Positions 19,498-28,224 of a stretch of 64,000 nucleotides of DNA are shown piece after piece (positions within the stretch are counted from its first letter, which is position 1; each line of letters starts with the position of its first letter). The stretch is from Wenzhouxiangella sp. XN24. Lineage in GTDB: Bacteria; Pseudomonadota; Gammaproteobacteria; Steroidobacterales; XN24. The notes below the pieces were generated by a model that was given only the letters and a program-made list of their open reading frames with translations, did no database searches and was not told the DNA's origin. The position numbers and the translations under genes were made by a program. The stretch lies in assembly GCF_011064545.1 (NCBI RefSeq), contig NZ_JAAMFG010000036.1:434001-498000 (forward strand), in the 5' to 3' direction.

Positions 19498-19947
19498 ATG
19501 GATTCCATACTGCAATACGCCGCAAGCCACCCGTTCCTGTTCGGCGGCATGCTGCTCATGTTCGTGGTCGTGTTCGCCTACGAAATGCGCCTCGCGGGGC
19601 GCAAGGGCGCCGATGTCACGCCGCCCGAAGCGGTCGCCCTGATCAATGCGGGCGCGCAGCCGGTGGACATCCGCTCGCCGGCCCAGTTCGAGAAGGCGCA
19701 TCTTCTCGACGCGAAAAACGTGCCGCTCGCCGACCTCGAGCAGCACCTGCCGGCGCTGGAGAAGCTCAAGGAGCGCGGCATCCTGCTGTACTGCGACAAC
19801 GGCTCCGCCTCGGTCGGCGCGGTCCGGAAACTGGCCGAACGCGGCATCACGACGGCGCGCAGCCTCCGCGGCGGGCTGAACGCCTGGCAAGGCGAGAACC
19901 TCCCGGTCTTCGCGGGGAGGAAGCAACGCAAGAAGGACGCGTCCTGA
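19498..19947 (+). CDS. yibN: Membrane-anchored rhodanese-like protein (YibN)
   Basis: A 149-residue protein with one N-terminal membrane helix (about 11-29) and a cytoplasmic rhodanese domain. The active-site Cys is C99 in LLYCDNGSAS. Rhodaneses carry sulfur as a persulfide. The order yibN-grxC-secB-gpsA is conserved from E. coli through many gammaproteobacteria; YibN has been linked to membrane-protein insertion factors, but its sulfur substrate is unknown. The stop overlaps the grxC start by one base. Confidence 0.9.
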   Translation: MDSILQYAASHPFLFGGMLLMFVVVFAYEMRLAGRKGADVTPPEAVALINAGAQPVDIRSPAQFEKAHLLDAKNVPLADLEQHLPALEKLKERGILLYCDNGSASVGAVRKLAERGITTARSLRGGLNAWQGENLPVFAGRKQRKKDAS

Positions 19948-20207
19948 TGCGCCCGGTGCTCGTTTACGCGTCCCGTTACTGTGGCTGGTGCACGCGAGCG
20001 ATCGCATTGCTCGAGGCCAAGGGCGTGACGCCCGATATCGTCCTCGTGGATACGGACCGGGCCCAGCGGCGCATAATGGAAGAGCGCAGCGGGCGGCGTA
20101 CCGTGCCGCAGGTGTTCATCGGCGAGCGACATATCGGGGGGTTCGACGACCTGTACGCGCTGGACGCCGCCGGACGGCTCGACGAGGCGCTCGAGGCGGA
20201 GCAATAG
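19947..20207 (+). CDS. grxC: Glutaredoxin 3
   Basis: An 86-residue thioredoxin-fold glutaredoxin that reduces disulfides and glutathione adducts with glutathione. The active site is C12-G-W-C15 rather than the usual CPYC; the cis-Pro loop TVPQVFIGERHIGG is normal. The dithiol is intact, so activity is expected with perhaps altered redox potential. Its ATG overlaps the yibN stop (TGATG). Confidence 0.94.
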   Translation: MRPVLVYASRYCGWCTRAIALLEAKGVTPDIVLVDTDRAQRRIMEERSGRRTVPQVFIGERHIGGFDDLYALDAAGRLDEALEAEQ

Positions 20208-20283
20208 ACGATCCGGGTCGCCATCGGCCCGCTTACCGCACAACTCTTTTCAGAACCGATACAACGACTTTCAAGGAGCTTTC

Positions 20284-20781
20284 ATGGCCGAGCAGAAAAC
20301 CGACGGCATCGATACGAATCCCGTCACCGTGGCTTTGCAGCGCGTTTACGTGAAGGACAGCTCCTTCGAGGCGCCGAACAGCCCCGCCATCTTTTCCGGC
20401 GAATGGCGTCCCAACGTCTCGCTGAACATCGCCACCAAGACCAGCGAACTCGGCGACGGTGCCTACGAGGCGGTCCTCAGCCTGACGACGGAAGCCAAGC
20501 AGGGCGACAAGACGGCCTTCCTGATCGAGGTGGAGCAGGCCGGCGTGTTCATCCTCAAGGGACTACAGGCGGAAGACCTGCAGCGCGCGCTGATCACTTT
20601 CTGCCCCCAGCAGCTCTATCCCTATGCCCGGGAAGTGGTTGCAGACATGTCCACCAAGGGGGGGTTCCCGGCGCTGCAGCTGCAGCCTGTGAACTTCGAC
20701 GCCGTGGCGGCCGAGGCCATCCGCCGGCAGCAGCAGGAACAACCCGCACAGCCGGACGCGGCACCCGAAGCCAGCCACTGA
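20284..20781 (+). CDS. secB: Protein-export chaperone SecB
   Basis: A 165-residue acidic, tetrameric cytoplasmic chaperone that holds preproteins unfolded and hands them to SecA. The family patterns VYVKDSSFEAPNSP, LSLTTEAKQGDKTAFL and FCPQQLYPYAREVVADMSTKGGFPALQLQPVNF are split but clear. The ATG at 20284 has AAGGAG about five bases upstream. The C-terminal tail (QQQEQPAQPDAAPEASH) is a normal variable end. gpsA starts seven bases after the stop. Confidence 0.96.
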   Translation: MAEQKTDGIDTNPVTVALQRVYVKDSSFEAPNSPAIFSGEWRPNVSLNIATKTSELGDGAYEAVLSLTTEAKQGDKTAFLIEVEQAGVFILKGLQAEDLQRALITFCPQQLYPYAREVVADMSTKGGFPALQLQPVNFDAVAAEAIRRQQQEQPAQPDAAPEASH

Positions 20782-20788
20782 TCCGGCC

Positions 20789-21814
20789 ATGGGCGAGACC
20801 GGAGAAGCACAGGCGATCGCGGTCATCGGCGCCGGCTCCTGGGGTACGGCGCTGGCCATCCAGTTCGCCCGCAGCGGGCGCCCGACCCTGCTATGGGGCC
20901 GCGCCGAGGACGACCCGGCCTCCATAGAGGCGGCGCGCGAGAACGTGCGCTATCTCCCGGGGGCGAAATTTCCTCCCAGCCTGCATGCCCTGGCCGACCT
21001 CGAGGAGGTTCTCGGGCAGGCGCAGGTGCTCGTCGTCGCCGTGCCCAGCCATGCGTTCCGCGCCGTGCTCACGCGCATGAAGCCGCTCCTCAAGCCCGGC
21101 ACCCGCCTCGCGTGGGCGACGAAGGGTTTCGAACTCGAAACGGGCAAGCTGCCCCACCAGGTCGCCAGGGAAGTTCTCGGCAGCGACACCGCGATGGCGG
21201 TCCTGTCCGGCCCGACCTTCGCGCGCGAGGTCGGCATGGGGCTCCCGACGGCCATGACCATTGCTTCGAACGACGCGGAATACGCGCTGCAACTGGCGGA
21301 GAACCTCTCGGGGGAATCCTTCCGGGCCTACACCTCGACCGACATCATCGGGGTCGAAGTCGGGGGCGCCGTGAAGAACGTCCTCGCGATCGGCGCGGGC
21401 ATCTGCGACGGGCTGGGATTCGGCGCCAACACCCGCGTGGCGATGATCACCCGCGGCCTGGTCGAAATGACACGCCTCGGCGCGGCGCTCGGCGCGGAGC
21501 CGGCGACCTTCATGGGCCTCGCGGGGATGGGCGACCTGGTCCTGACCTGCACCGACGACCAGTCCCGCAACCGCCGCATGGGGCTCGCTCTGGCGGCCGG
21601 CAAGACGATCAAGGAAGCGGAACACGAGATCAAGCAGGTCGTCGAAGGGGTCCTCGCCGCCCGTGCAGTCCATCGGGTCGCTGCGGAGGCGGGCATCGAG
21701 ATGCCCATCTGCGAGCAGATCTACCGCATTCTCTACGAGGGGGCCGAGCCGCAGGCCGCGGTCGTCGCCCTGATGAAACGCGAGCTCAAATCGGAGTTCG
21801 CCCCGGGCGGTTGA
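20789..21814 (+). CDS. gpsA: NAD(P)-dependent glycerol-3-phosphate dehydrogenase
   Basis: Makes sn-glycerol 3-phosphate from dihydroxyacetone phosphate for phospholipid synthesis. The 341-residue length is normal. The Rossmann loop is GAGSWG at 14-19; the dimer/catalytic region has SGPTFAREVGMGLPTA and the conserved Lys in VGGAVKNVLAIGAG. It ends an apparent operon with yibN, grxC and secB. The convergent trmL gene follows after 35 bases, without an obvious terminator. Confidence 0.96.
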   Translation: MGETGEAQAIAVIGAGSWGTALAIQFARSGRPTLLWGRAEDDPASIEAARENVRYLPGAKFPPSLHALADLEEVLGQAQVLVVAVPSHAFRAVLTRMKPLLKPGTRLAWATKGFELETGKLPHQVAREVLGSDTAMAVLSGPTFAREVGMGLPTAMTIASNDAEYALQLAENLSGESFRAYTSTDIIGVEVGGAVKNVLAIGAGICDGLGFGANTRVAMITRGLVEMTRLGAALGAEPATFMGLAGMGDLVLTCTDDQSRNRRMGLALAAGKTIKEAEHEIKQVVEGVLAARAVHRVAAEAGIEMPICEQIYRILYEGAEPQAAVVALMKRELKSEFAPGG

Positions 21815-21849
21815 GACGGCGCCTTACCGGGGAACGACGACCCGACGGA

Positions 21850-22335
21850 TCAACCCGGGCTGGCGTCATCGTCCGCGGGCATCGCGAAACCCAGCTGCCG
21901 CCAGGCCTCGTACACGGCGACCGCCACCGCGTTGGACAGGTTCAGGCTGCGGTTCCCCGCGCGCATGGGGATGGTCAGCCGCCGGTCGGCCGGCGCCTGC
22001 GCCATGATCTCGGGCGGCAATCCGCGCGTCTCGGGCCCGAAGAGCAAGGCGTCGCCCGGGGCGAAATGCGCCGCCGCATAGGACTGTGTCGCCCGCGCCG
22101 AGAAGGCCCACAGTCGCGGCTCGCCCAGCGCCTCCAGGCAATCCTCCAGGGCGCCGAAGCTGCGCACCCTCGCGAACTCGTGGTAATCGAGGCCCGCCCG
22201 CCGCAGCCGCGGCTCGTCCAGGGCGAAGCCCAGCGGCTCCACCAGTGACAACGAGGCCCCCGTGTTGGCGCAGAGGCGTATGATATTGCCCGTGTTCGGC
22301 GGGATCTCCGGCTGCCAGAGAATCACGTGGAACAT
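21850..22335 (-). CDS. trmL: tRNA (cytidine(34)-2'-O)-methyltransferase TrmL
   Basis: A 161-residue SPOUT-fold methyltransferase that methylates the wobble base ribose of tRNA-Leu isoacceptors. The N-terminus [18 protein letters not shown], the middle GPETRGLP and the knot motif [19 protein letters not shown] are diagnostic. The ATG at 22335 is used because the conserved protein begins with this Met. Divergent from pyrD, whose ATG lies 21 bases away, so the two must have overlapping promoters. Confidence 0.94.
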   Translation of the reverse strand: MFHVILWQPEIPPNTGNIIRLCANTGASLSLVEPLGFALDEPRLRRAGLDYHEFARVRSFGALEDCLEALGEPRLWAFSARATQSYAAAHFAPGDALLFGPETRGLPPEIMAQAPADRRLTIPMRAGNRSLNLSNAVAVAVYEAWRQLGFAMPADDDASPG

Positions 22336-22356
22336 GGGAACCGACCTGGAGCAGGC

Positions 22357-23331
22357 ATGACGGTGGACACGGACAAGAACCCCCTGGCGCTGGATTTCTG
22401 CGGCATGCATTTCGCCTCGCCGATCGTCCTGCTATCCGGCTGCGTGGGCTTCGGCGAAGAGTACACGCGGGTGGCGGGCTTCTCCAATCGGGACGCCGGC
22501 GCGATCGTGCTCAAGGGCACGACCGGCGGCGCGCGGCTGGGCAATCCGGCGCATCGCATCTACGAGACGCCCCGCGGCATGCTGAACGCCATCGGCCTGC
22601 AGAATCCCGGCGCCACTGCGGTGGTACAGGACATTCTCCCGACGCTCGACTTCTCGGAGACGCGATTCATCGCCAATGTCAGCGGCTCGACGATCGAGGA
22701 ATACGTCGCCGTGACCCGCCTGTTCGACGATTCTCCCATCGACGGCATCGAGATCAACATTTCCTGCCCGAACGTGAAAGAAGGCGGCGTGGCCTTCGGC
22801 AACTACCCGGACATGTCGGCGAAAGTCGTGGCCGCGTGCCGGCGGGTCACTTCCAAGCCGCTGATCACCAAGCTGTCGCCGAACCAGACGGACATCCAGG
22901 AGAATGCGCGACGCTGCATCGAGGCCGGTACCGACGCGTTCGCCGTGATCAACACGGTGATGGGCATGGCCATCGACGCGGAACGCCGCATGCCGGTCAT
23001 CGGCAATGTGCAGGGCGGCCTCTCGGGCCCGGCCATCAAGCCGATCGCCCTGCTCAAGGTTCACCAGGTCCACCAGGTCGCCGCGCCGCATGGTGTGCCG
23101 ATCATCGGCCAGGGCGGGATCGTTTCCGCGCGCGATGCGCTGGAATTCATCATCGCCGGCGCTTCGGCCGTCGGGATCGGCACCGCGCTGTTCTACGATC
23201 CACTGGTGTGCAGCAAGATCAACGCAGGGATCTGCGAATACCTGCAACGCCACGGCTTCGACTCGATCGGTGAGCTCGTCGGCACGCTGCAACTGCCTGG
23301 CGTGCCCCGCATTTCGCAGGCGGCCGGCTAG
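22357..23331 (+). CDS. pyrD: Dihydroorotate dehydrogenase, class 1B-type catalytic subunit
   Basis: A 324-residue FMN enzyme of pyrimidine synthesis. The start [26 protein letters not shown] and the motif [15 protein letters not shown] match class 1B (NAD-linked) PyrD; the catalytic base is Cys137, where class 2 enzymes use Ser. The C-terminal FMN phosphate site is seen in [27 protein letters not shown]. Class 1B normally works with the iron-sulfur/FAD subunit PyrK, which is not in the window. Most gammaproteobacteria use the membrane class 2 enzyme, so the class is unusual. GGAG precedes the ATG at 22357. Confidence 0.9.
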   Translation: MTVDTDKNPLALDFCGMHFASPIVLLSGCVGFGEEYTRVAGFSNRDAGAIVLKGTTGGARLGNPAHRIYETPRGMLNAIGLQNPGATAVVQDILPTLDFSETRFIANVSGSTIEEYVAVTRLFDDSPIDGIEINISCPNVKEGGVAFGNYPDMSAKVVAACRRVTSKPLITKLSPNQTDIQENARRCIEAGTDAFAVINTVMGMAIDAERRMPVIGNVQGGLSGPAIKPIALLKVHQVHQVAAPHGVPIIGQGGIVSARDALEFIIAGASAVGIGTALFYDPLVCSKINAGICEYLQRHGFDSIGELVGTLQLPGVPRISQAAG

Positions 23332-23376
23332 GCACGCCGTGCCCCGCTGGCGCGCCCGGAGCGCGCGACGATCCCG

Positions 23377-24774
23377 CTAGAGGTCGTCCAGTCCGAGTTC
23401 CCGGATCTTGCGCGCCAGCGTGTTACGTCCCCAGCCCAGGAGGCGGGCGGCGTTCTGCCGGCGCCCGCCGGCATGGTCCATCGCTACACGGATCAGGGTG
23501 CGCTCGAATTCCGGCAACGCGTCTTCCAGCAACGGGCCCGCGCCCGCCTCGAGCTGGAGCCTCGCCCAGGTCGCGAGACCGTCGTGCCACTTCTGGGCGC
23601 GCGGCTGCGGCGGTGCGGCGCCGAACTCGGCAGGCAGGTCGGAGACCCTTATTTCACGTCCCGGCGCCACCACGGTCAGGCGCCGACAGGTGTTCACCAG
23701 CTGGCGCACGTTCCCCGGCCAGTCGAATGCGACGAACTGCGTCAGCACCTCGGGAGAGAGCGTTTTCGCCGGCACCGCCAGTTCGTCCGCGGCCTTGCGC
23801 AGGTAGTGCTCGAGCAGCAGAGGGATGTCCTCCCGGCGCTCGCGCAACGGCGGGATGCGGATCCGCATGACATTCAGGCGATGGTAGAGATCCTCCCTGA
23901 ACCGCCCTTCCGTCACGCCCCTGGCGAGATCCTGGTTGGTCGCGGCGATCACCCGGACGTCCACGCGCACGGGGACCTGGCCCCCGACGCGGTAGAACTC
24001 GCCCTCAGCCAGGACGCGCAGCAGGCGCGTCTGCAGCGCGGCCGACATGTCCCCGATCTCGTCGAGGAACAGTGTGCCGCCGTCCGCCTGCTCGAAGCGG
24101 CCCGTGCGCCGCGCTTCCGCACCGGTGAATGCGCCCTTCTCGTGACCGAACAGCTCTGATTCGAGCAGTTCCGCCGGGATGGCGGCCGTGTTCAGCGCCA
24201 CGAAGGCACGTGCAGAGCGGGGGCTGTGCTGATGGAGTGCGCGTGCCACGAGTTCCTTGCCCGTGCCCGATTCGCCGGTGATCAGCACGGTCATGCTGGA
24301 GCCGGACAGGCGACCGATGGCGCGAAAGACCTCCTGCATCGCCGCGGCCTGGCCGATCAGGCTGGGCAGCGCCGGACGCTCGGGCTCCTGGCGCGCGGCG
24401 CCGCGCTCCAGCCCTGCGCGGCGCACCAGCTCGACGGCCTGGTCGATATCGAAGGGCTTCGGCAGGTACTCGAAGGCACCACCCTGGTAAGCGGCGACGG
24501 CGCTGTCGAGGTCGGAATGGGCCGTGATCACGATCACGGGCAGCTCCGGCCAGTCGGCCTGCAGGAGGGCGAGCAGTGCGAGGCCGTCGGGGCCGGGCAT
24601 GCGGATGTCCGTGACCAGCACGTCCGGGCAGCCATGCGCCAGCGCTTCGAGCGCGGGCGAAGCGCTGTCGAAGCCACGGCTCGAAAGGCCGGCCTGTTCC
24701 ATGGCGCGTTCCAGCACCCAGCGGATGCCCTCGTCGTCATCGACGATCCATACCTCGAGGGGGTCGTGGGTCAA
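23377..24774 (-). CDS. ntrC: Nitrogen regulatory response regulator NtrC
   Basis: A 465-residue sigma-54 activator. Receiver domain 1-120 with phospho-acceptor D56 and the acidic pocket D12-D14; AAA+ domain from about 140 with Walker A GESGTGKE (167-174) and the sigma-54 contact loop GAFTGA (214-219); C-terminal Fis-type helix-turn-helix ([21 protein letters not shown]). The start is a TTG at 24774 that overlaps the ntrB stop (TTGA), so NtrC is translated by coupling to NtrB. Two sites fitting its consensus lie before glnA (28118-28166). Confidence 0.95.
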   Translation of the reverse strand: MTHDPLEVWIVDDDEGIRWVLERAMEQAGLSSRGFDSASPALEALAHGCPDVLVTDIRMPGPDGLALLALLQADWPELPVIVITAHSDLDSAVAAYQGGAFEYLPKPFDIDQAVELVRRAGLERGAARQEPERPALPSLIGQAAAMQEVFRAIGRLSGSSMTVLITGESGTGKELVARALHQHSPRSARAFVALNTAAIPAELLESELFGHEKGAFTGAEARRTGRFEQADGGTLFLDEIGDMSAALQTRLLRVLAEGEFYRVGGQVPVRVDVRVIAATNQDLARGVTEGRFREDLYHRLNVMRIRIPPLRERREDIPLLLEHYLRKAADELAVPAKTLSPEVLTQFVAFDWPGNVRQLVNTCRRLTVVAPGREIRVSDLPAEFGAAPPQPRAQKWHDGLATWARLQLEAGAGPLLEDALPEFERTLIRVAMDHAGGRRQNAARLLGWGRNTLARKIRELGLDDL

Positions 24775-25859
24775 CTCGGTTCCTCCGTGATCGGAAACAG
24801 CATGCGGAAAACGGTGCGCCCCGGCCGGCTGGAGTACTCGATCAGCCCGCCGTGGCGGTTCACGAGCTCCTGGGCCACCGCGAGACCCAGCCCGCTGCCG
24901 CCGGGGCGCCCCGTCACCAGCGGATAAAAAAGCGTCTCGCGCAGGGCCTCCGGCACGCCCGGCCCATCGTCCTCGATTTCCACGCAGGCGCCCAGCCGGA
25001 ACCGGCGATGCCCGATGGTTTCATTGCTGACCACGCGCGTGCGAAACACGATGCGTCCCCGGCCCTCGAGCGCGCCGAGCGCATTGCGCGCCAGGTTGAG
25101 CATGGCCTGGATGACGAGGTCCCGGTCGAGTTGCAGCGGCGGAAGACTGGGATCGTAATCCCGTTCGACCCGCAACTCCGGGCCGCTCTCGGCCACGATG
25201 AGCTGGCGCACGTGTTCGAGTTGCTCGTGGATGTTCAACAGGCGCTTGCGTGCGGCGCGGGCCGGCCCCAGGAGCGCGGTGGTCAGCCCGACGAGGCGAT
25301 CGGATTCCCGGATGATCAATGCCGTGTAGTCCTTCTGGGCGGGTGACTCGAGCTGCCGTTCCAGCAGCTGCGCGGCGCCGCGGATGCCGCCGAGCGGATT
25401 GCGCAATTCGTGCGCCAGCTGGCGCACCATGCTGCGGCTCGCCTCGAGCTGGGCGAGCAGGGCTTTTTCCCGGTCGATCCGGAGACGCCGGCTGGCATCC
25501 GCCATCTCCAGCAACAGTTCGTGGGCGCCATCCGAATTTTCGAAAACCGTCAGGGCACAGTCCAGGGCGAGGTCCGGTTCGCCGCCCGCACGCGCCGCGA
25601 TGACCACTTCGCGGGGCGCGAAGCCCTGGCCCGTATCGCGAACCCGCGCCAGCAGCGGCGTGATGATGCCGAGGCCGGGCACCACCTCGGGAAGGACGCG
25701 GCCGGCCAGTTGCTGGCGGCTCACGCCCAGCAGTTGCTCCGCCGCCGGGTTCGCGTAGCGCACGTCGAGGCCGGCGCCAAGAATGACGACGCCGGTCGTG
25801 AGGTTCTCGAGATAGTCACCGCGGGGAGGCGTGGCCGTGCTCTCAGCCGCCCGGCCCAC
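24771..25859 (-). CDS. ntrB: Nitrogen regulation sensor histidine kinase NtrB
   Basis: A 362-residue cytoplasmic kinase like E. coli NtrB (349). A PAS domain (about 14-120, GVVILGAGLDVRYANPAAEQLLG) is followed by the phospho-acceptor H150 in RQLAHELRNPLGGIRGAAQLL and an ATPase domain with LNLARNALGAL and GSGLGLAVAQELV. It phosphorylates or dephosphorylates NtrC under PII control. I choose the GTG at 25859, because it places the PAS domain as in homologues; the open frame continues upstream but there overlaps the DUF4124 gene. That start gives a 17-base overlap with DUF4124. Confidence 0.92.
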   Translation of the reverse strand: MGRAAESTATPPRGDYLENLTTGVVILGAGLDVRYANPAAEQLLGVSRQQLAGRVLPEVVPGLGIITPLLARVRDTGQGFAPREVVIAARAGGEPDLALDCALTVFENSDGAHELLLEMADASRRLRIDREKALLAQLEASRSMVRQLAHELRNPLGGIRGAAQLLERQLESPAQKDYTALIIRESDRLVGLTTALLGPARAARKRLLNIHEQLEHVRQLIVAESGPELRVERDYDPSLPPLQLDRDLVIQAMLNLARNALGALEGRGRIVFRTRVVSNETIGHRRFRLGACVEIEDDGPGVPEALRETLFYPLVTGRPGGSGLGLAVAQELVNRHGGLIEYSSRPGRTVFRMLFPITEEPS

Positions 25860-26406
25860 GCGACGGGCTGGGGCGGTTCGGGTTTTGCAGGGACGCCTGC
25901 TGGACGTAGAAGACGACGGTGCCGCTCGAGACGAGTTCACGACCGCGCTCGTCCTCGATGGAGGCGCGCAGGCGATGCTCGCCGCGATACACCTCGTCCA
26001 GCGTGAACTGGGTGGACTGGGGAACATTCTCGACGCGCTGTTCGTCCAGGTAGACCTGCAAACGGTGGCCCTCGCGTAATGCCGGCTCCATGCGCAGGCG
26101 CACGTTGAGTTCGCCACGGATATTCCACAGCATTTCGCCTTCCTCGGGAGACACGATGGCGAGCTGTGAATAGCTGCCGGTATCCTGTCCGGCGCTCTCT
26201 CTTGCGGTTTCGGGCTCGGCCGGCGCGGCCTCCACGCGCGGTGCCGTGAAGGTCTGCACGGGGGCGAGCTCGACACGCTCGGCGCCGGGCTGCGGGCGAT
26301 CGGAGAAGTGCACGACGCCGCGCTCGTCCACCCAGCGCCACATTTCCTTCGCCACCGCCGACTGGAGCGCAAGCGTCAACAGCAGGGCCATCCACATCCA
26401 GCGCAT
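25843..26406 (-). CDS. DUF4124 domain exported protein
   Basis: A 187-residue secreted protein: signal peptide (MRWMWMALLLTLALQSAVA), then the short DUF4124 motif WRWVDERGVVHFSDRPQPGAE at residues about 23-43, a linker, and a second beta-rich domain (IVSPEEGEMLWNIRGELNVRLRMEP to SSGTVVFYVQQ). Such proteins lie next to glnA-ntrBC in many gammaproteobacteria; their role is unknown. It overlaps the ntrB start by 17 bases and is separated from glnA by a strong terminator, so it probably leads the ntrBC transcript. Confidence 0.88.
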   Translation of the reverse strand: MRWMWMALLLTLALQSAVAKEMWRWVDERGVVHFSDRPQPGAERVELAPVQTFTAPRVEAAPAEPETARESAGQDTGSYSQLAIVSPEEGEMLWNIRGELNVRLRMEPALREGHRLQVYLDEQRVENVPQSTQFTLDEVYRGEHRLRASIEDERGRELVSSGTVVFYVQQASLQNPNRPSPSRGPGG

Positions 26407-26465
26407 CGCACATTCTCCAGGAACCGCCCGAACCCCTAGCATAGCGGTGCGACCGGCCGCCTGAC

Positions 26466-26504
26466 AAAAAAGCGGGCGGCGGGATGGCTCCCGCCGCCCG
26501 AAAA
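26466..26504 (-). terminator. Rho-independent terminator after glnA
   Basis: A perfect 12-bp GC stem (26473-26484 with 26489-26500) and a four-base loop are followed on the minus strand by a run of six Ts (26471-26466). It lies 17 bases after the glnA stop and before the DUF4124 gene, so glnA is mainly a separate transcript and ntrBC need readthrough or their own promoter. Confidence 0.92.
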
Positions 26505-26520
26505 GCGTCCTCCAGACTCG

Positions 26521-27930
26521 TCAGACGCTGTAATACATGTCGAACTCGACGGGATGCGTCGTCATGCGCAGGCGCAGGACGTCGGCCGTCTTGAGGCTGA
26601 TGTAGGCATCGATCAGGTCGTCGGTGAAGACCCCTCCGGCCGTCAGGAAGCCGCGGTCGGCATCGAGCGCATTGAGCGCTTCCTCGAGTGAATAACAGAC
26701 CTCGGGGATGCTCTTCGACTCTTCCGCCGGCAGGTCGTAGAGGTCCTTGTCCATCGGATCGCCCGGGTGAATACGATTCTGGATACCGTCCAGGCCGGCC
26801 ATCATCATCGCGGCGAAGGCGAAATACGGGTTCGCCGTCGAATCCGGGAAACGCACCTCGATACGACGCCCTTTCGGGTTGGGGATGTACGGGATGCGGA
26901 TCGAGGCCGAGCGGTTACGCGCGGAGTAAGCCAGCTTGACCGGCGCTTCGAAGCCGGGGACCAGGCGCTTGTAGCTGTTGGTCGAAGGGTTCGTGAACGC
27001 GTTCAGCGCGCGTGCATGCTTGATGATGCCGCCGATGAAATAGAGCGCCGTTTCGGACAGGCCGCCGTATTCCTCGCCGGTGAACAGGTTCTTGCCGTCC
27101 TTGGCCAGCGACATGTGGACATGCATGCCGTTGCCGTTGTCGCCGACCAGCGGCTTGGGCATGAAGGTGGCCGTCTTGCCGTAACCCTGCGCCACGTTCA
27201 TGACGATGTACTTGAGCTTCTGCACTTCGTCGGCTTTTTTCACCAGCGAATTGAAGGCCACGCCGATTTCGCACTGGCCGGCTGTCGCCACCTCGTGATG
27301 GTGCACTTCGGGATCGAGCCCCATGTCCTCGAGCACGAGGCACATGGCGGAGCGTATGTCGTGCAGCGAATCCACCGGGGGCACCGGGAAGTAGCCGCCC
27401 TTGATGGTCGGGCGGTGGCCGAAGTTGCCGTCCGGATAGATCTTCTCGGAATTCCAGCCCGCCTCGGAAGAGTCGATCTGGTAGGAGACGCCTTTCATCT
27501 CCGAACTCCAGCGCACGTCGTCGAAAATGAAGAACTCATTCTCGGGACCGAAATAGGCCACGTCGGCGATGCCCGTGGACTTCAGGTAGGCCTCGGCGCG
27601 CAGCGCAAGGGAGCGGGGGTCGCGTTCGTAGCCCTGCATGGTGGACGGTTCGACCACGTTGCAGGTGATGTTGATCGTCGTGTCTTCCGAAAAAGGATCG
27701 ACGACGGCCGTCGCCGGATCCGGCATGAGAATCATGTCGGACTCGTTGATGCTCTTCCATCCCGCGATGGAAGAACCGTCGAACATCTTGCCTTCCTCGA
27801 ACATGTCGGCATCGACCTTGCTCGCCGGCAGGGTTACATGCTGCTCCTTGCCCTTGGTGTCGGTGAAGCGCAGGTCCACGAAGGCGACCTCCTTTTCACT
27901 CATGAGCTCGAGCACGTCTTTCGCTTTCAT
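26521..27930 (-). CDS. glnA: Type I glutamine synthetase
   Basis: ATP-dependent amidation of glutamate to glutamine; a cytoplasmic dodecamer. At 469 residues it has exactly the E. coli length. Visible motifs are [16 protein letters not shown] near residue 50, the metal/substrate region [11 protein letters not shown] near 265, and the adenylylation Tyr in [11 protein letters not shown] (near residue 397), so ATase control is expected. GGAGGA lies eight bases before the ATG at 27930. A sigma-54 promoter with two NtrC sites lies upstream. Confidence 0.98.
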   Translation of the reverse strand: MKAKDVLELMSEKEVAFVDLRFTDTKGKEQHVTLPASKVDADMFEEGKMFDGSSIAGWKSINESDMILMPDPATAVVDPFSEDTTINITCNVVEPSTMQGYERDPRSLALRAEAYLKSTGIADVAYFGPENEFFIFDDVRWSSEMKGVSYQIDSSEAGWNSEKIYPDGNFGHRPTIKGGYFPVPPVDSLHDIRSAMCLVLEDMGLDPEVHHHEVATAGQCEIGVAFNSLVKKADEVQKLKYIVMNVAQGYGKTATFMPKPLVGDNGNGMHVHMSLAKDGKNLFTGEEYGGLSETALYFIGGIIKHARALNAFTNPSTNSYKRLVPGFEAPVKLAYSARNRSASIRIPYIPNPKGRRIEVRFPDSTANPYFAFAAMMMAGLDGIQNRIHPGDPMDKDLYDLPAEESKSIPEVCYSLEEALNALDADRGFLTAGGVFTDDLIDAYISLKTADVLRLRMTTHPVEFDMYYSV

Positions 27931-28028
27931 CAGGTCATTCCTCCGAGTCTGGATGCGATGGGGCCCGTCTCCCCGGACTGGATGCCGGGGTTCGGCGGGC
28001 GAACTGGGAACTGGTCTTCATGTTGCGA

Positions 28029-28044
28029 TGCAGGAACCGTGCCA
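28029..28044 (-). promoter_or_regulatory. Sigma-54 promoter of glnA
   Basis: TGGCACGGTTCCTGCA on the minus strand matches the -24/-12 consensus TGGCACG-N4-TTGCA with one change (CTGC). The -12 C at 28030 places the start of transcription near 28018, leaving a leader of about 88 bases before glnA. Confidence 0.88.
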
Positions 28045-28117
28045 GCCGACCCTCCGGCGGCGGCGCATGACAATTCAAGCGCTTGGGCTCCGGGCGGGTC
28101 ATCGGGCGCCCGCAGAG

Positions 28118-28134
28118 CGCACCAGCCTGGTGCG
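28118..28134 (-). promoter_or_regulatory. NtrC binding site 1
   Basis: CGCAC-CAGCCTG-GTGCG is a near-perfect dyad of the NtrC form TGCAC-N7-GTGCA. Its centre at 28126 lies at -108 from the predicted glnA start, the same position as the strong site in E. coli glnAp2. Confidence 0.8.
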
Positions 28135-28149
28135 TCACGGCGGATCCTC

Positions 28150-28166
28150 TGCACCAGAATAGCTCG
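28150..28166 (-). promoter_or_regulatory. NtrC binding site 2 (half-conserved)
   Basis: One half, TGCAC, is perfect and the other (GCTCG) is degenerate. The centre at 28158 lies at -140, 32 bases (three helical turns) from site 1, again as in E. coli. Cooperative binding would explain the weak second half. Confidence 0.6.
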
Positions 28167-28190
28167 CGCCGGCGGCGTGTGGCGCTGAGT

Positions 28191-28196
28191 TATACT
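28191..28196 (+). promoter_or_regulatory. Candidate -10 box of glyQ
   Basis: TATACT lies 34 bases before the glyQ start at 28225. I see no clear -35. The NtrC sites for glnA lie just upstream of it, so the two promoters share the gap. Confidence 0.4.
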
Positions 28197-28224
28197 TGCG
28201 CGCTTCGCCAGCATGGGGACAGCC

